In this document: in pieces, positions 43,259 to 53,701 of the stretch
Numbering within the stretch: the first letter of the stretch is position 1
How the letters are laid out: the number at the start of each line of letters is the position of its first letter
Source of the DNA: an uncultured Lachnospiraceae bacterium
GTDB lineage: Bacteria > Bacillota > Clostridia > Lachnospirales > Lachnospiraceae
NCBI GenBank assembly: GCA_900317915.1
Contig: ONIO01000001.1
Span: 1-64,000, forward strand
Length of the DNA stretch: 64,000 nucleotides
Direction of reading: 5' to 3'
The notes under the pieces: model-generated
Database searches by the model: none
Seen by the model: the letters and a program-made list of their open reading frames with translations, nothing else
What the model was told of the DNA's origin: nothing
Position numbers and translations under genes: made by a program

Positions 43259-44215
43259 ATGGCAGGTAAGGTATTTTCTGGCATTGGTGGTCAGGCCGTA
43301 ATGGAAGGGGTTATGATGCGTTCTAAGGACGAATATGCTGTGGCAGTTCGTCTATCGGATCACTCGATTCATGTAGAGAAGAAGCAGGATAATTTTGGCT
43401 CTTCTAAGTGGCTGAAGGTTCCAATCATCCGTGGTGTGATCTCCTTCATCTACTCCTTGGTTACTGGCATTCGTGCCCTGATGACCTCAGCAAGTTTTAT
43501 TGAGGATGATGAGGAGACAAAGGAAAAAAGAAGTCATATGACAGCAGAAGAGATTAAGAAGGCTGAGGATAAGGAATTGTGGGGAAGCTTTTTCTTCTCA
43601 CTGGTTTTGGCCCTGGCGATCTTTTTCATGCTTCCTTATGGTCTTTCAAAACTCTTTCAGAGACTGGTTCCTAATAAGGAAGTGGTGATTGCATTCGAGG
43701 GAATCCTTCGTGTAGTCATCTTCTTAGCCTATATTGTTTTAATCTCTAAGCTAGAGGATATCCGAAGAGTTTATATGTACCATGGGGCAGAGCATAAGTG
43801 CATTAACTGTATTGAAAATGGCATGCCACTTACTGTGGAGAATGTGAAGAAGAGCGCCCGCCTCCATAAGCGTTGTGGTACCAGCTTTATATTTATCGTA
43901 ATGATCATTAGTATCTTCGTATTTATGTTCATTCGTTCAGAGAATCCATTGATTCAGATTCTCCTTCGCTTCGCATTGATCCCGGTCGTTGCCGGAATCT
44001 CCTATGAGTTTATTCGATTGGCTGGTAGGTCAGAGAATGCCCTGGTGAATCTCTTAAGTAAGCCAGGCCTTGCCCTGCAGAAGCTCACTACACAGGAGCC
44101 AGATGACTCTATGATTGAGGTGGGAATCGCATCTGTAGAGGCAGTCTTTGACTGGAAGAAGTTCCAAGAGGAGCACCAGAGTGACTTTGCCATGGGAAAT
44201 GAGGTCCATCATTGA
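43259..44215 (+). CDS. DUF1385 (YqhQ-like) membrane protein
   Basis: 318 residues. The N-terminal motif GIGGQAVMEGVMMRSKDEYAVAVR and the block YMYHGAEHKCINCIENGMPLTVENVKKSARLHKRCGTSFIFIV define DUF1385. About four hydrophobic helices are seen between residues 50 and 255. The conserved His/Cys residues in HGAEHKCINC could bind a metal. Its function is not established. Its place between rpmE and prmC-prfA is a conserved neighbourhood in Bacillota. ATG 43259 follows AGGGAGAGAAG. The stop overlaps the next start by four bases. Confidence 0.92.
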   Translation: MAGKVFSGIGGQAVMEGVMMRSKDEYAVAVRLSDHSIHVEKKQDNFGSSKWLKVPIIRGVISFIYSLVTGIRALMTSASFIEDDEETKEKRSHMTAEEIKKAEDKELWGSFFFSLVLALAIFFMLPYGLSKLFQRLVPNKEVVIAFEGILRVVIFLAYIVLISKLEDIRRVYMYHGAEHKCINCIENGMPLTVENVKKSARLHKRCGTSFIFIVMIISIFVFMFIRSENPLIQILLRFALIPVVAGISYEFIRLAGRSENALVNLLSKPGLALQKLTTQEPDDSMIEVGIASVEAVFDWKKFQEEHQSDFAMGNEVHH

Positions 44216-45063
44216 AATATAGAGAGTTATTAATGGAGGGAATCCATGCCCTACGAGAGCATGAGGTTCCAGATCCAGAATATGATGCTAGAGTCCTTCT
44301 AACAGATGCTGCCAAGCTTCGCCTGCAGGACTATATCCTTCATGCGAATGAGGAAGCCACAGAGGAGCTGGCTCTGACCTATCGGCAGCATATTAAGTCC
44401 CGTGGCGAGAGAGTGCCACTACAGCATATTACAGGCAGTCAGGACTTCATGGGATATGAGTTCTATGTGAATGAGGACGTTTTGATCCCTAGACAGGATA
44501 CAGAGACACTGGTGATAGAGGCTGAGAAGTACCTAAGAGATGACATTTCCATTGTGGATGTCTGTACTGGATCAGGCTGTATTCTCTTGTCTCTTCTTAA
44601 GAGAAATATAGACCGTTTCCCTCATATAACAGCACAGGCCATCGATCTTTCAGATCGTGCACTAACGGTTGCCAAAAAGAATGGGGAAGCGCTGGGATTA
44701 TCAGATCGGGTTACATTTATCCAAAGTGACCTATTAATGGGACAGGATGAATGCTATGATGTGATTGTATCGAATCCACCATACATACCATCGACTGTTA
44801 TCCCTGGTCTGATGCCAGAGGTAAGAGACCATGATCCACTCCTTGCCCTTGATGGTGGCCAGGATGGATATGACTTATATAGACGCCTGATTCCACAGGC
44901 GTATGAGAGACTTCGGGAGAATGGCATGCTTCTGCTTGAGATTGGCTATGACCAGTCGGCTGGAGTGAGCCAATTGATGACGGAAGCGGGTTTTGTAGAT
45001 ATAGAGACGATCAAGGACTTAGGTGGTTGTGATCGTGTGGTAGTTGGTAGGAAGAGAGTATAA
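44212..45063 (+). CDS. prmC: Release factor glutamine methyltransferase PrmC
   Basis: 283 residues starting at TTG 44212, which overlaps the DUF1385 stop; GAGG lies eight bases upstream. PrmC methylates the glutamine of the GGQ motif in release factors with S-adenosylmethionine. The N-terminal helical domain is followed by the methyltransferase domain with VDVCTGSGCILLSLL and the catalytic NPPY at residues 188-191. It is followed three bases later by prfA, whose product is its substrate. This is a classic pairing. Confidence 0.96.
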   Translation: MKYRELLMEGIHALREHEVPDPEYDARVLLTDAAKLRLQDYILHANEEATEELALTYRQHIKSRGERVPLQHITGSQDFMGYEFYVNEDVLIPRQDTETLVIEAEKYLRDDISIVDVCTGSGCILLSLLKRNIDRFPHITAQAIDLSDRALTVAKKNGEALGLSDRVTFIQSDLLMGQDECYDVIVSNPPYIPSTVIPGLMPEVRDHDPLLALDGGQDGYDLYRRLIPQAYERLRENGMLLLEIGYDQSAGVSQLMTEAGFVDIETIKDLGGCDRVVVGRKRV

Positions 45064-45066
45064 GTA

Positions 45067-46143
45067 ATGTTTGAGCGATTAGAAGATTTGATTATGCGTT
45101 CGGAGGAGATCCTGACACTGATGGGTGAGCCAGAGGTGGCCAATGACTCTAAGCGTCTCCAGAAGCTTATGAAGGAGCAGGCGGAGATCTCTCCAATTGT
45201 AGAAGCATATAAGGCATATAAGGATGCCAATCAGACCATTGAGGATTCTCTTGAGATGCTGTCCGAGGAGAAGGACGAGGACATGCGTGACATGATTAAG
45301 GAGGATCTGAATCAGGCGAAGGCGGATAAGGAAGCATTAGAGAAGAAGCTGAAGGTGCTTCTCCTGCCTAAGGATCCGAATGATGATAAGAATGTCATCA
45401 TGGAGATTCGTAGTGGTGCAGGTGGTGATGAGGCGGCTCTATTCGCAGCTGAGATCTATCGCATGTACACAAAGTATATCGAGGGCAGAGGCTGGAAGAC
45501 TGAGATGCTAGAGTGCGAAGAGACTGGTATCGGTGGCATGAAGAAGGTAAATTTCATGGTTACTGGTCAGGGCGCTTACTCTGTACTGAAGTATGAGTCT
45601 GGAGTTCATCGTGTACAGCGTGTGCCTGAGACAGAGTCTGGTGGACGTATCCATACCTCTACTTGTACCGTAGCGGTTATGCCTGAGGCAGAGGACTTCG
45701 ATATCGAGATCAATGAGAAGGATTATCGTATTGATGTCATGCGTGCTTCTGGTAACGGTGGTCAGTGTGTCAATACCACAGACTCTGCGGTACGTCTGAC
45801 CCATTATCCAACGGGTATTGTTATCTATAGCCAGACAGAGAAGTCTCAGCTACAGAATAAGGAGAAGGCTTTCGCATTACTGCGTACCAAGCTCTATGAT
45901 TTGGAGCTGCAGAAGCGTCAGCAGGAGGCATCTGATGCCCGTCTGTCTCAGATTGGTACAGGTGATCGTTCTGAGAAGATCCGTACCTATAACTTCCCAC
46001 AGGGACGTATGACAGACCATCGTATCAATCTCACACTGTACTCTTTGGATAAGATCATGAATGGTGACATTCAGGAGATCTTAGATGCACTGATGGCTGC
46101 GGATCAGGCGAAGAAACTGACCCAGATGGAAGAAGAGAACTAA
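45067..46143 (+). CDS. prfA: Peptide chain release factor 1
   Basis: 358 residues, the usual RF1 length. It recognises UAA and UAG in the ribosomal A site. The recognition tripeptide region reads P187-E188-T189 in [12 protein letters not shown], in the place of the family's PxT. The catalytic GGQ is at residues 231-233 ([17 protein letters not shown]). The N-terminal coiled coil and the C-terminal HRINLTLY region fit RF1. It lies directly after prmC and 28 bases before addB. Confidence 0.97.
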   Translation: MFERLEDLIMRSEEILTLMGEPEVANDSKRLQKLMKEQAEISPIVEAYKAYKDANQTIEDSLEMLSEEKDEDMRDMIKEDLNQAKADKEALEKKLKVLLLPKDPNDDKNVIMEIRSGAGGDEAALFAAEIYRMYTKYIEGRGWKTEMLECEETGIGGMKKVNFMVTGQGAYSVLKYESGVHRVQRVPETESGGRIHTSTCTVAVMPEAEDFDIEINEKDYRIDVMRASGNGGQCVNTTDSAVRLTHYPTGIVIYSQTEKSQLQNKEKAFALLRTKLYDLELQKRQQEASDARLSQIGTGDRSEKIRTYNFPQGRMTDHRINLTLYSLDKIMNGDIQEILDALMAADQAKKLTQMEEEN

Positions 46144-46171
46144 GTAGTTTTTAGGGGGGACTTTACATTAT

Positions 46172-49100
46172 ATGGCATTACATCTTATTTTAGGCAATTC
46201 CGGTAGTGGAAAGACGTATGGGATGTATCAGGAATTGATCCGGCAGGCAGAACATACGCCTGACCGGACATTTTTGATTATTGTTCCAGAGCAGTTTACG
46301 CTGCAGACCCAGAGAGAATTGGTAGAACTTCACCCAGATCATGTGATTCGTAACATTGAGGTACTATCATTTGACCGACTGGCCTACCGGGTATTTAGCG
46401 AACTTGGAACGAAAAAGGGAGACACCCTGGAAGAGGTGGGGAAGAGCCTGGTGCTTCGCCGTGTGGCAGAGGAGAAGGCTAAGGACTTAACGGTTTTATC
46501 TAGACAGATGAAGAAGCCTGGATATATCTCTGAGATGAAGTCTCTGATCTCTGAGTTTCAGCAGTATGATATCTCCTCAGAGACCCTGACAGAGATGGGA
46601 GAACTGGATGGATTTCCTGAGAGTTTTCGTAAGAAAATGCAGGACATTCGTACCATGTATGATGGCTTTAATGACTTCCTAGAGGATCGCTATATCACAA
46701 GGGAGGAGATCCTAGATCTCTTAACGGATGTAATCGGGGAGAGTGCTGTCTGTAAGGATGCCGTTTTTTCCTTTGATGAATTCACTGGCTTTACTCCGAT
46801 TCAGAAGAAGCTCCTCTATCGTATCTTTTCCATATCCAAGGATGTCTATGTGACGGTGACGATTGATCCTGGCGTAGACTATCTAGGAGAGATTAAGGAA
46901 GAGGAACTCTTCTCTATGAGTAAGAAGAAGATTCGAGACCTGATTCGTATTGCAGAGGACACCAATACGCCCATTGCCAGTCCTCTTTATTTAGACGGGA
47001 CAGATAGCCCTCGCTTTATAAAAGGTGGCAGGATGCTCCACCTAGAGCAGTGCATGGCGAAGGGCATAAAAGCACCTTATCAGGGCCAGTCCCAGGATGT
47101 AATTGAACTACTTGAATTCTCAGATCCTCGCCGAGAACTCGCTTACGTGGCGTCAAAGATTAAGGATCTATGTCGTACCAAGGGCTTTCATTATCGGGAC
47201 TTTGGATTGGTATGCCCAGACCTAGAAGCCTATGCTCATCTGGCGCCCAATGTATTTCAGAAGAATGATATCCCTTTATTTGTAGATGGTAAGACGACGG
47301 TGGAGGGTCATCCTTTGATTGAACTGGTGCGGGGACTGTTCGAAGTATTAGCCAGTGATTTTTCCTATTGGTCTGTATTTCATATGCTTCGCTCTGGCAT
47401 CCCTATGGTATCTGTAGAGGAGATTGACCGCTTTGATAATTATGTGATGGCGGTTGGAGTCAAGGGATATAGCTCCTATCAGAAGGACTTTCCTTACCTT
47501 CCGAAGGGATTTACAGCAGAGGAATTATTAGACATTAATGAGATCAGACAGCGGATTATGTCCTATCTAGAACCATTCCGTCAGGGCATCCAAGATGCCG
47601 ATGGGAATGTGGAGGAGATGGCTAAGGCACTGGTACATGTTCTGGATGCTTTAGATGTCCGTAATTTCCTTGAGAAGTCTGCCCTAAGAGAAGAGGATGA
47701 GGGGAAGTATTCACAAGCCAGAGAGGATCGTCAGGTTTTCGGTATGCTCATAAGCCTCCTTCATAAGATGGCAGACATCCTATCCTTAGACCGTCTAAGC
47801 ACAGAGGAATTTGTGGAGATTTTAAATGCTGGCTTTGAGACCTTTAAGGTGGGATTGATCCCTCCAAGTAATGATCGGGTTGTGCTAGGCGATATCCAGA
47901 GAACCCGATTCCATGAGATTAAGGTGCTCTTTTTGTTAGGAGCCAATGATGGACAGCTTCCTAAGAATGATGGCCGCGGAGGAATCCTGTCGGATCTTGA
48001 GCGTAATATGCTTCGCCAGGACGGATTCCGTCTGTCTGAGACCACACGGGAGCGTTCCTTTGAGCAGCGCTTTTATCTCTATATGATTCTCACCAAGCCT
48101 ACTATGGGACTGTATATCTCTACCACACAGCGGGGTTTTGACGGTAAGGAGGCTAAGCCTTCCTATCTCATGCAGGAGATGATGCAGTATTTTCCAGATT
48201 GTCGCATTCATAGGATGGATGCCATGGACCTGATGGAACTGGCCTATCATCCTGCTGCCTTAGATGAGTTACTGATTCTCCTCCTAAGAGACTTTATGGA
48301 AAATGAAAACCAAGGGGATAGTCTGGTTCTATCAGGCCTTCTTTTGTGGTATCAGAAGAATGATAGAGAGCGCTTAAAGGAGATCCTGACCTCTGTTTTC
48401 TATGTCCATGAACCAGAACAGCTGGCACTGGCATCTGGAGAGAAGTTGTCACGTAGCAATCTTCAGGGTTCTGTTACCAAATTAGAAAAATACGCATCCT
48501 GTGCATATGCCTATTTCCTTCAATATGGTCTACATTTGGGAGAGCGTCAGGAGCATGAGCTGGATCAAATGGATGTTGGTAATCTCTATCATGATGTATT
48601 GAAGAAATATTCAGATACCCTAATGAATGATCCAAAATATCAGGCCTATGACTTTTCTACTGTTACGGACCAGATCTCTGATGAGATTCTCAAGTCTTGC
48701 ATCGCTGAGTCCTATGAGAAGATGTGGAAGAAGGAACTATTCATGGATCCTCGTTCTGCCTACACACTAAGAGAGATGCAATCTACCTTGAAGAGATCCA
48801 TTCAGCTCCTTCGAAATCAGGTTCAGAGAGGACGCTTTTTACCTCAGGCCTTTGAGGTAAAGCTGTCTGAAATTGGCTCCTTGGATGCATTGAACTATGA
48901 ACTATCCAATGGAGATCTGATGCACTTTTCTGGACAGATTGATCGAATCGATACCATGGAGACAGATGATAAGGTCTATGTGAAGATTATTGATTATAAG
49001 TCTGGCAGTCAGACCCTTGATCCTGCCCGGGTGAAGGCTGGTTTACAGATTCAGATCCTGGTATATATGGATGCTGCCCTTGAGGGACAGGAGAGAAGCC

Positions 49101-49564
49101 GTGGCAAAGAGACGGTACCAGCGGCGGTCTATCTCTATCATGTGAAGGACCAAACAGTTGATGAAAAAAAAGGAGATATGACCGAGGCTGAGATCCGAGA
49201 AGAGGTTTTAAAGGCAGTTGGACGAGATGGCTTAATCAATGAGGATGAGACGGTGTTATATGCTCTAGATGAGCATCCAGGCGGTAAGAACTCCCTGACA
49301 TCTCCAGTATATCCCTCCAAGTCCAGTCGTATCTCAGAGAAGCGATTCCGTGAGATTCTTGGAGAGGTAAGAGAACTTATCCAGACCGAGGGCGAGGAGA
49401 TTCGTAAGGGTAATATTCAGGCAATGCCATACCGCATGAAGGATGCCAATGGATGTGCTTATTGCTCCTATCATGCAATCTGCGGCTTTGATCCATCTCT
49501 AGAAGGATACGATTACAGAGATGTAGATCCATATGTGACATGGAAGGGAGAAGAGGATGTCTGA
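46172..49564 (+). CDS. addB: ATP-dependent helicase/nuclease subunit B (AddB/RexB type)
   Basis: 1130 residues. AddB with AddA forms the end-processing enzyme that starts double-strand break repair by recombination, the Gram-positive counterpart of RecBCD. A Walker A motif is seen at the very start (GNSGSGKT, residues 8-15). The iron-sulfur cluster ligands are visible: Cys777 (YASCAY) and Cys1095, Cys1098 and Cys1104 (GCAYCSYHAICGF). The C-terminal nuclease core shows IDRIDT and KIIDYKSGSQ (about 934-950). GGGGGGA lies upstream of ATG 46172. The stop overlaps the addA start by eight bases. Confidence 0.95.
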   Translation: MALHLILGNSGSGKTYGMYQELIRQAEHTPDRTFLIIVPEQFTLQTQRELVELHPDHVIRNIEVLSFDRLAYRVFSELGTKKGDTLEEVGKSLVLRRVAEEKAKDLTVLSRQMKKPGYISEMKSLISEFQQYDISSETLTEMGELDGFPESFRKKMQDIRTMYDGFNDFLEDRYITREEILDLLTDVIGESAVCKDAVFSFDEFTGFTPIQKKLLYRIFSISKDVYVTVTIDPGVDYLGEIKEEELFSMSKKKIRDLIRIAEDTNTPIASPLYLDGTDSPRFIKGGRMLHLEQCMAKGIKAPYQGQSQDVIELLEFSDPRRELAYVASKIKDLCRTKGFHYRDFGLVCPDLEAYAHLAPNVFQKNDIPLFVDGKTTVEGHPLIELVRGLFEVLASDFSYWSVFHMLRSGIPMVSVEEIDRFDNYVMAVGVKGYSSYQKDFPYLPKGFTAEELLDINEIRQRIMSYLEPFRQGIQDADGNVEEMAKALVHVLDALDVRNFLEKSALREEDEGKYSQAREDRQVFGMLISLLHKMADILSLDRLSTEEFVEILNAGFETFKVGLIPPSNDRVVLGDIQRTRFHEIKVLFLLGANDGQLPKNDGRGGILSDLERNMLRQDGFRLSETTRERSFEQRFYLYMILTKPTMGLYISTTQRGFDGKEAKPSYLMQEMMQYFPDCRIHRMDAMDLMELAYHPAALDELLILLLRDFMENENQGDSLVLSGLLLWYQKNDRERLKEILTSVFYVHEPEQLALASGEKLSRSNLQGSVTKLEKYASCAYAYFLQYGLHLGERQEHELDQMDVGNLYHDVLKKYSDTLMNDPKYQAYDFSTVTDQISDEILKSCIAESYEKMWKKELFMDPRSAYTLREMQSTLKRSIQLLRNQVQRGRFLPQAFEVKLSEIGSLDALNYELSNGDLMHFSGQIDRIDTMETDDKVYVKIIDYKSGSQTLDPARVKAGLQIQILVYMDAALEGQERSRGKETVPAAVYLYHVKDQTVDEKKGDMTEAEIREEVLKAVGRDGLINEDETVLYALDEHPGGKNSLTSPVYPSKSSRISEKRFREILGEVRELIQTEGEEIRKGNIQAMPYRMKDANGCAYCSYHAICGFDPSLEGYDYRDVDPYVTWKGEEDV

Positions 49565-52500
49565 TACAAAATGGACAGAGGAACAGCTACGGGTTATTGA
49601 GACATCCGGTAAGGATCTCTTGGTTTCCGCTGCTGCAGGTTCTGGTAAGACGGCAGTATTAGTTGAGCGTATTATCCAAAAAATCTTAGATCCCAAGGCG
49701 GGGATTGATGTGGACCGCCTATTGGTAGTTACCTTTACCAATGCAGCGGCTCGAGAGATGAAGCAGAGAATTCGATTGGCCATTGAGGCGGAATCCATGA
49801 AGGACCCTGGGAATGAGAGACTCCTTCGCCAGAAGACCTTGATTCATCATGCCCAGATTACAACCATTGATAGTTTCTGCATGTATATCATCCGAAATCA
49901 TTTTGATGAAATCGGATTAGATCCTGCCTTTCGTGTTGCTGATAAGACGGAAATCGATCTCCTTATTAGTGATACCCTCGAAGAGGTTTTTTCTAAGCAT
50001 TATGAAGGTGATGAAGAGTTCCTAGAGCTGGTTCGTCTCTATGGAAGTAAGAATACAGATAATGAAGTTATGGAATTGGTGAAGAAGCTTTACTTTAATT
50101 CCCTTTCTTTTCCATGGCCTGAGAAATATCTGGATCAAGTACTCATGCCTTATGAGTCGGAGTCTGTGGATGAGATTGTAAAGGAGCCTTGGATGACCAA
50201 GTACTTTACCATGCTTCAGGGAGATGTGGAGCACTTTGAGCAGGCCGTGAATGACTTCCAGTTACTGGTAGAAGAAAGCGGTGAAGAATATGCCCCTTAT
50301 ATTCAAACGGCAGAGGAGGATAAGGCTCTGGTACTACCTCTGAAGCAGGCCAATGATCTGCCAAGCTTTTTACAAGCTTTATCTGATGTGAAGTTCCCTA
50401 GGATGGTAACCTTAAAGAAGGGAACCTTTGATGAAGATGTGAAGAAGGAATTAATGGATGTCCGTAGGGATTACAAAAAAATCATTTCAGATATGCAGGA
50501 AAAGCTTTCTCCAAATGCTTTATCAGAGCTTTTATCCGTATTTCAAGAGATCCGTCCTAGGGCACAGAAACTGGTGTCTCTTACCAAGGAGTTCTCCTTG
50601 GCCTTACAGGAGAATAAAAAGGAGAAGAATATTCTAGATTTCTCTGATATCGAGCACTATGCCTTAGACGTCCTTGTGGATGAAGAGGGTCAGCCGAAGC
50701 CCATTGCACTTGAATTCCAAGAGCAGTTTCAGGAGATCATGATTGACGAGTATCAGGATTCTAATGAAGTACAGGAATTACTTTTATCAAGTATTTCAGG
50801 AGAGAAGAGAGGCCACTTTAACTACTTCATGGTAGGGGATGTAAAGCAGTCTATTTATCGCTTTCGCCAGGCGAGACCTGAGATCTTTGTTGGAAAGTAT
50901 AAGTCCTATGATAGAGATTTATCCAAGGACCACGTCCGGATTGATCTAACTCGAAATTTCCGAAGCAGAAAAAATGTCTTGGATTTTACCAATGATATTT
51001 TTGATCGGATTATGGCAGAGGATATGGGTGGCGTTAATTATGACGGTCCTGCAAGATTGAATCTCGGCGCAAATAACTATCCAGAAGTAAATGACAGCTT
51101 CTTTAAACCAGAAGTATTAATGGGGAGTAAGGAGCAGTATCCAATCCGTGAATATGACATCACAAGCAGCCAGGAATTTGAAGCCAATATTATTGCAGAC
51201 CGAATTGTGTCTCTTATTAGGGAGGGTCATGTAACGGATAAGGAGTCGGGTAAGCTTCGCAGTATTCGCCCGGGTGATATTGTGATCCTTCTTCGTAGTA
51301 TCGATACTTTAGCTGATAAGATTACAGAAGCCCTAAGTCAGAAGAATATCCCTAGCCATGTAATGACGGATACGGGATACTTTGATTCTCCTGAGGTAGA
51401 GACGATTCTGTCTTTTCTATATGTGATTGATAATCCGCTGCAGGATATTCCTATGACTGCAGTCCTTCATTCACCCATGTTTGGGATATCAGATGATACA
51501 TTGCTTGACATTAGAAATGAGTATCCTGAGACAGCCTTCTATCAGGCAGTCTGGTTATATATGGAGTCACATCCCAATGAGGAGAGCCTCCTTCGCTTTC
51601 GGGATCTCTTTCAGGAACTGAGAGAAGATGCGGTTCGCCTGCCAATCTATGAATTGATTCAAAAGATCTTAGATCGAACTGGCTATCTGGACTATGTAAG
51701 TGCCCTACCTGGTGGACGTCAGAGGAGAGCAAATCTTGAGAAGATGATTGACCTTGCCGTTACCTTTGAATCTGGTAATGGTCATAGCGTATTTTCTTTT
51801 ATTCTCTATATTCGTAAGATGCGTAAATTCGATGTTCCTATGGGCCGTGCCGAGGTAAGTGAGGGAGAAGAAGCAGCGGTATCCATCATGACAATCCATA
51901 AGAGTAAGGGACTGGAATTTCCAGTTGTCTTTCTATCTGGAGCAGGTAAAGGCTTTAATAGTAACGATTACTCAGACAAGATGCTAATCCATCCGACAGA
52001 GGGTATGGCATTGGATTATATCCATGGAGATTATAAGAGAAAGAGAAAGTATCTCTATAAGGATGCATTGGCGACCATTATTCAATCCGAGTCTAAGGGT
52101 GAGGAATTACGTGTACTTTATGTAGCACTTACAAGAGCCAAGGAAAAGCTGATTGTTACAGGTATCCCAGGAGCCAAGGATATCTACCACACCATTGACC
52201 AGAATCGTAATGCCTCATTCTATGAGAAGATGCATGGTAAGAGTTATTTGGAGTGGATTCTAATGGCCCTTTCTACCTATCCGGGCCGTTATATTGTGAA
52301 AGAGATTACGCCTGATCAATTGGTGCTTAATCTTACGGAAGTGATGCGCCATACGGATGAAAAGAAGGAGCATCTGAATCAATTACTGAAACAGGCGGAT
52401 CCACGCTTAACAGAAGTAATAGATGAGCGATTGGGATATCAGTATCCCATGGCAGAAGAAAAGCACAAAATCAAGTATTCTGTTTCTGAGTTAAAGCATG

Positions 52501-53246
52501 AAGCCATGGAAGCAAACGCACTAGCTGATACTAGTGAAGAAGCAGAAGAGATGCCATTCTTAAAAGTGGGGGCAGAGGAGAGTCGAAACATAGAAAATAA
52601 CGACTCTGAATCAATCAATGAGGAGGATAATTCTTTTGATGAAAGAAAGGGTTCCCCATATGACTCCTGGGCAGATTATGTAGATGGGGTTGAGGTGTCC
52701 CAAGGCGCCCTAAGAGGTACTGCGATGCACCGCTTTATGGAGCTTCTGGACTTTACCAAGGATGGCCCCTATAGCCTTAGAGAATTAGAAGATGCGAAGA
52801 AGGCAATGCTTCTAGCTGGACGCATGACACTTGAAGAAGGCAAGCTACTGAATCTAAATAAGATTTATACCTTCACCCAATCAGAACTCTACACGAGAAT
52901 GCATGAGGCGGCAATGCGGGGCGAGTTATACCGTGAGGCACCATTTGTCCTAGGAGTACCAGAAGAAGCCTTAGAAGACCCTAAAATGCTTCTAGAAGTG
53001 GATGCTCAGGGTAGAGAATTGATTTTAATTCAGGGAACCATTGATGCATATTTTATTGAAAAGGATCATGTGGTATTAGTGGATTATAAAACCGATCGTA
53101 TAGAGAAGGGTGAGGATCTCGTACGTCGCTATAAGAGACAGGTGGAATGGTACGCCCTTGCCCTTGAGAAGGCATATCACCTTACGATGGATGAAGCATG
53201 CCTTTATTCCTTCCGTTTGGATGAATCTGTTCCAGTATTCTTATAG
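49557..53246 (+). CDS. addA: ATP-dependent helicase/nuclease subunit A
   Basis: 1229 residues. It is a UvrD/Rep-type helicase with a C-terminal RecB-like nuclease. Walker A SAAAGSGKT is at residues 24-32; later helicase motifs are VVTFTNAAAREMKQRI, MIDEYQDSNEVQ, GDVKQSIYRFRQARPE, IDLTRNFRSRKNVLDF, MTIHKSKGLEFPVVFL and YVALTRAKEKL. The nuclease motif VDYKTD is near residue 1175. An acidic linker, about 980-1040, joins the two parts and is probably species-specific. It forms a heterodimer with AddB. No clear terminator follows; the AT-rich region after it contains only weak hairpins. Confidence 0.96.
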   Translation: MSDTKWTEEQLRVIETSGKDLLVSAAAGSGKTAVLVERIIQKILDPKAGIDVDRLLVVTFTNAAAREMKQRIRLAIEAESMKDPGNERLLRQKTLIHHAQITTIDSFCMYIIRNHFDEIGLDPAFRVADKTEIDLLISDTLEEVFSKHYEGDEEFLELVRLYGSKNTDNEVMELVKKLYFNSLSFPWPEKYLDQVLMPYESESVDEIVKEPWMTKYFTMLQGDVEHFEQAVNDFQLLVEESGEEYAPYIQTAEEDKALVLPLKQANDLPSFLQALSDVKFPRMVTLKKGTFDEDVKKELMDVRRDYKKIISDMQEKLSPNALSELLSVFQEIRPRAQKLVSLTKEFSLALQENKKEKNILDFSDIEHYALDVLVDEEGQPKPIALEFQEQFQEIMIDEYQDSNEVQELLLSSISGEKRGHFNYFMVGDVKQSIYRFRQARPEIFVGKYKSYDRDLSKDHVRIDLTRNFRSRKNVLDFTNDIFDRIMAEDMGGVNYDGPARLNLGANNYPEVNDSFFKPEVLMGSKEQYPIREYDITSSQEFEANIIADRIVSLIREGHVTDKESGKLRSIRPGDIVILLRSIDTLADKITEALSQKNIPSHVMTDTGYFDSPEVETILSFLYVIDNPLQDIPMTAVLHSPMFGISDDTLLDIRNEYPETAFYQAVWLYMESHPNEESLLRFRDLFQELREDAVRLPIYELIQKILDRTGYLDYVSALPGGRQRRANLEKMIDLAVTFESGNGHSVFSFILYIRKMRKFDVPMGRAEVSEGEEAAVSIMTIHKSKGLEFPVVFLSGAGKGFNSNDYSDKMLIHPTEGMALDYIHGDYKRKRKYLYKDALATIIQSESKGEELRVLYVALTRAKEKLIVTGIPGAKDIYHTIDQNRNASFYEKMHGKSYLEWILMALSTYPGRYIVKEITPDQLVLNLTEVMRHTDEKKEHLNQLLKQADPRLTEVIDERLGYQYPMAEEKHKIKYSVSELKHEAMEANALADTSEEAEEMPFLKVGAEESRNIENNDSESINEEDNSFDERKGSPYDSWADYVDGVEVSQGALRGTAMHRFMELLDFTKDGPYSLRELEDAKKAMLLAGRMTLEEGKLLNLNKIYTFTQSELYTRMHEAAMRGELYREAPFVLGVPEEALEDPKMLLEVDAQGRELILIQGTIDAYFIEKDHVVLVDYKTDRIEKGEDLVRRYKRQVEWYALALEKAYHLTMDEACLYSFRLDESVPVFL

Positions 53247-53253
53247 ATTTTTG

Positions 53254-53281
53254 TTGATTTCTGGTGTGTATATATTATATT
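53254..53281 (+). promoter_or_regulatory. Possible promoter for the small acidic protein gene
   Basis: TTGATT (53254-53259) and TATATT (53276-53281) are 16 bases apart, just after addA. The 187-base gap before the next gene is very AT-rich, so chance matches are likely. Confidence 0.3.
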
Positions 53282-53433
53282 TAATCTATATTTCTTTGAT
53301 AATAATATGACATGGAGTGATTGTGTAAAGAAAATAATATATAAATCTATGTATCTTTCATAGCTCATATGATATATAACAATCATTCTATGATGATTAT
53401 CTTTTATAGATGAATATAAAGGAGGAAAAAACA

Positions 53434-53700
53434 ATGACAACAAATGAATTAGACGATTTAGCAGTACAAACCTTCTTGGATCACCAGGATCAATTATTCC
53501 CAGAGCCAGTTGCTGAGACTTTTGAGGATGCACAGATCTTCTTAGAGGATTGCTTTGCGGTAGTATGTGACGGGATTGATGATGTAATGGATTATCTAGA
53601 AGAGACCATGGATATCGACGGTATGTCTGAAGAGGAGATCGTTGATTCCCCAGAGGTTTTCTCTTTAGAGGATGGACGTTATCTGGTAGTTGAGGGATAA
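53434..53700 (+). CDS. Small acidic conserved protein
   Basis: 88 residues from ATG 53434, preceded by a near-perfect AAAGGAGG; an in-frame ATG at 53410 lies upstream of that site. The protein is strongly acidic with helical segments (DLAVQTFLDHQDQLFPEPVAETFEDAQIFLEDCFAVVCDGIDDVMDYLEE) and a short beta-like end (EVFSLEDGRYLVVEG). Similar small acidic proteins occur in other Clostridia; I believe some carry an automatic 'glyoxalase' label, which nothing in this sequence supports. Function is unknown. The strong binding site suggests high expression. Confidence 0.7.
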   Translation: MTTNELDDLAVQTFLDHQDQLFPEPVAETFEDAQIFLEDCFAVVCDGIDDVMDYLEETMDIDGMSEEEIVDSPEVFSLEDGRYLVVEG

Positions 53701-53701
53701 C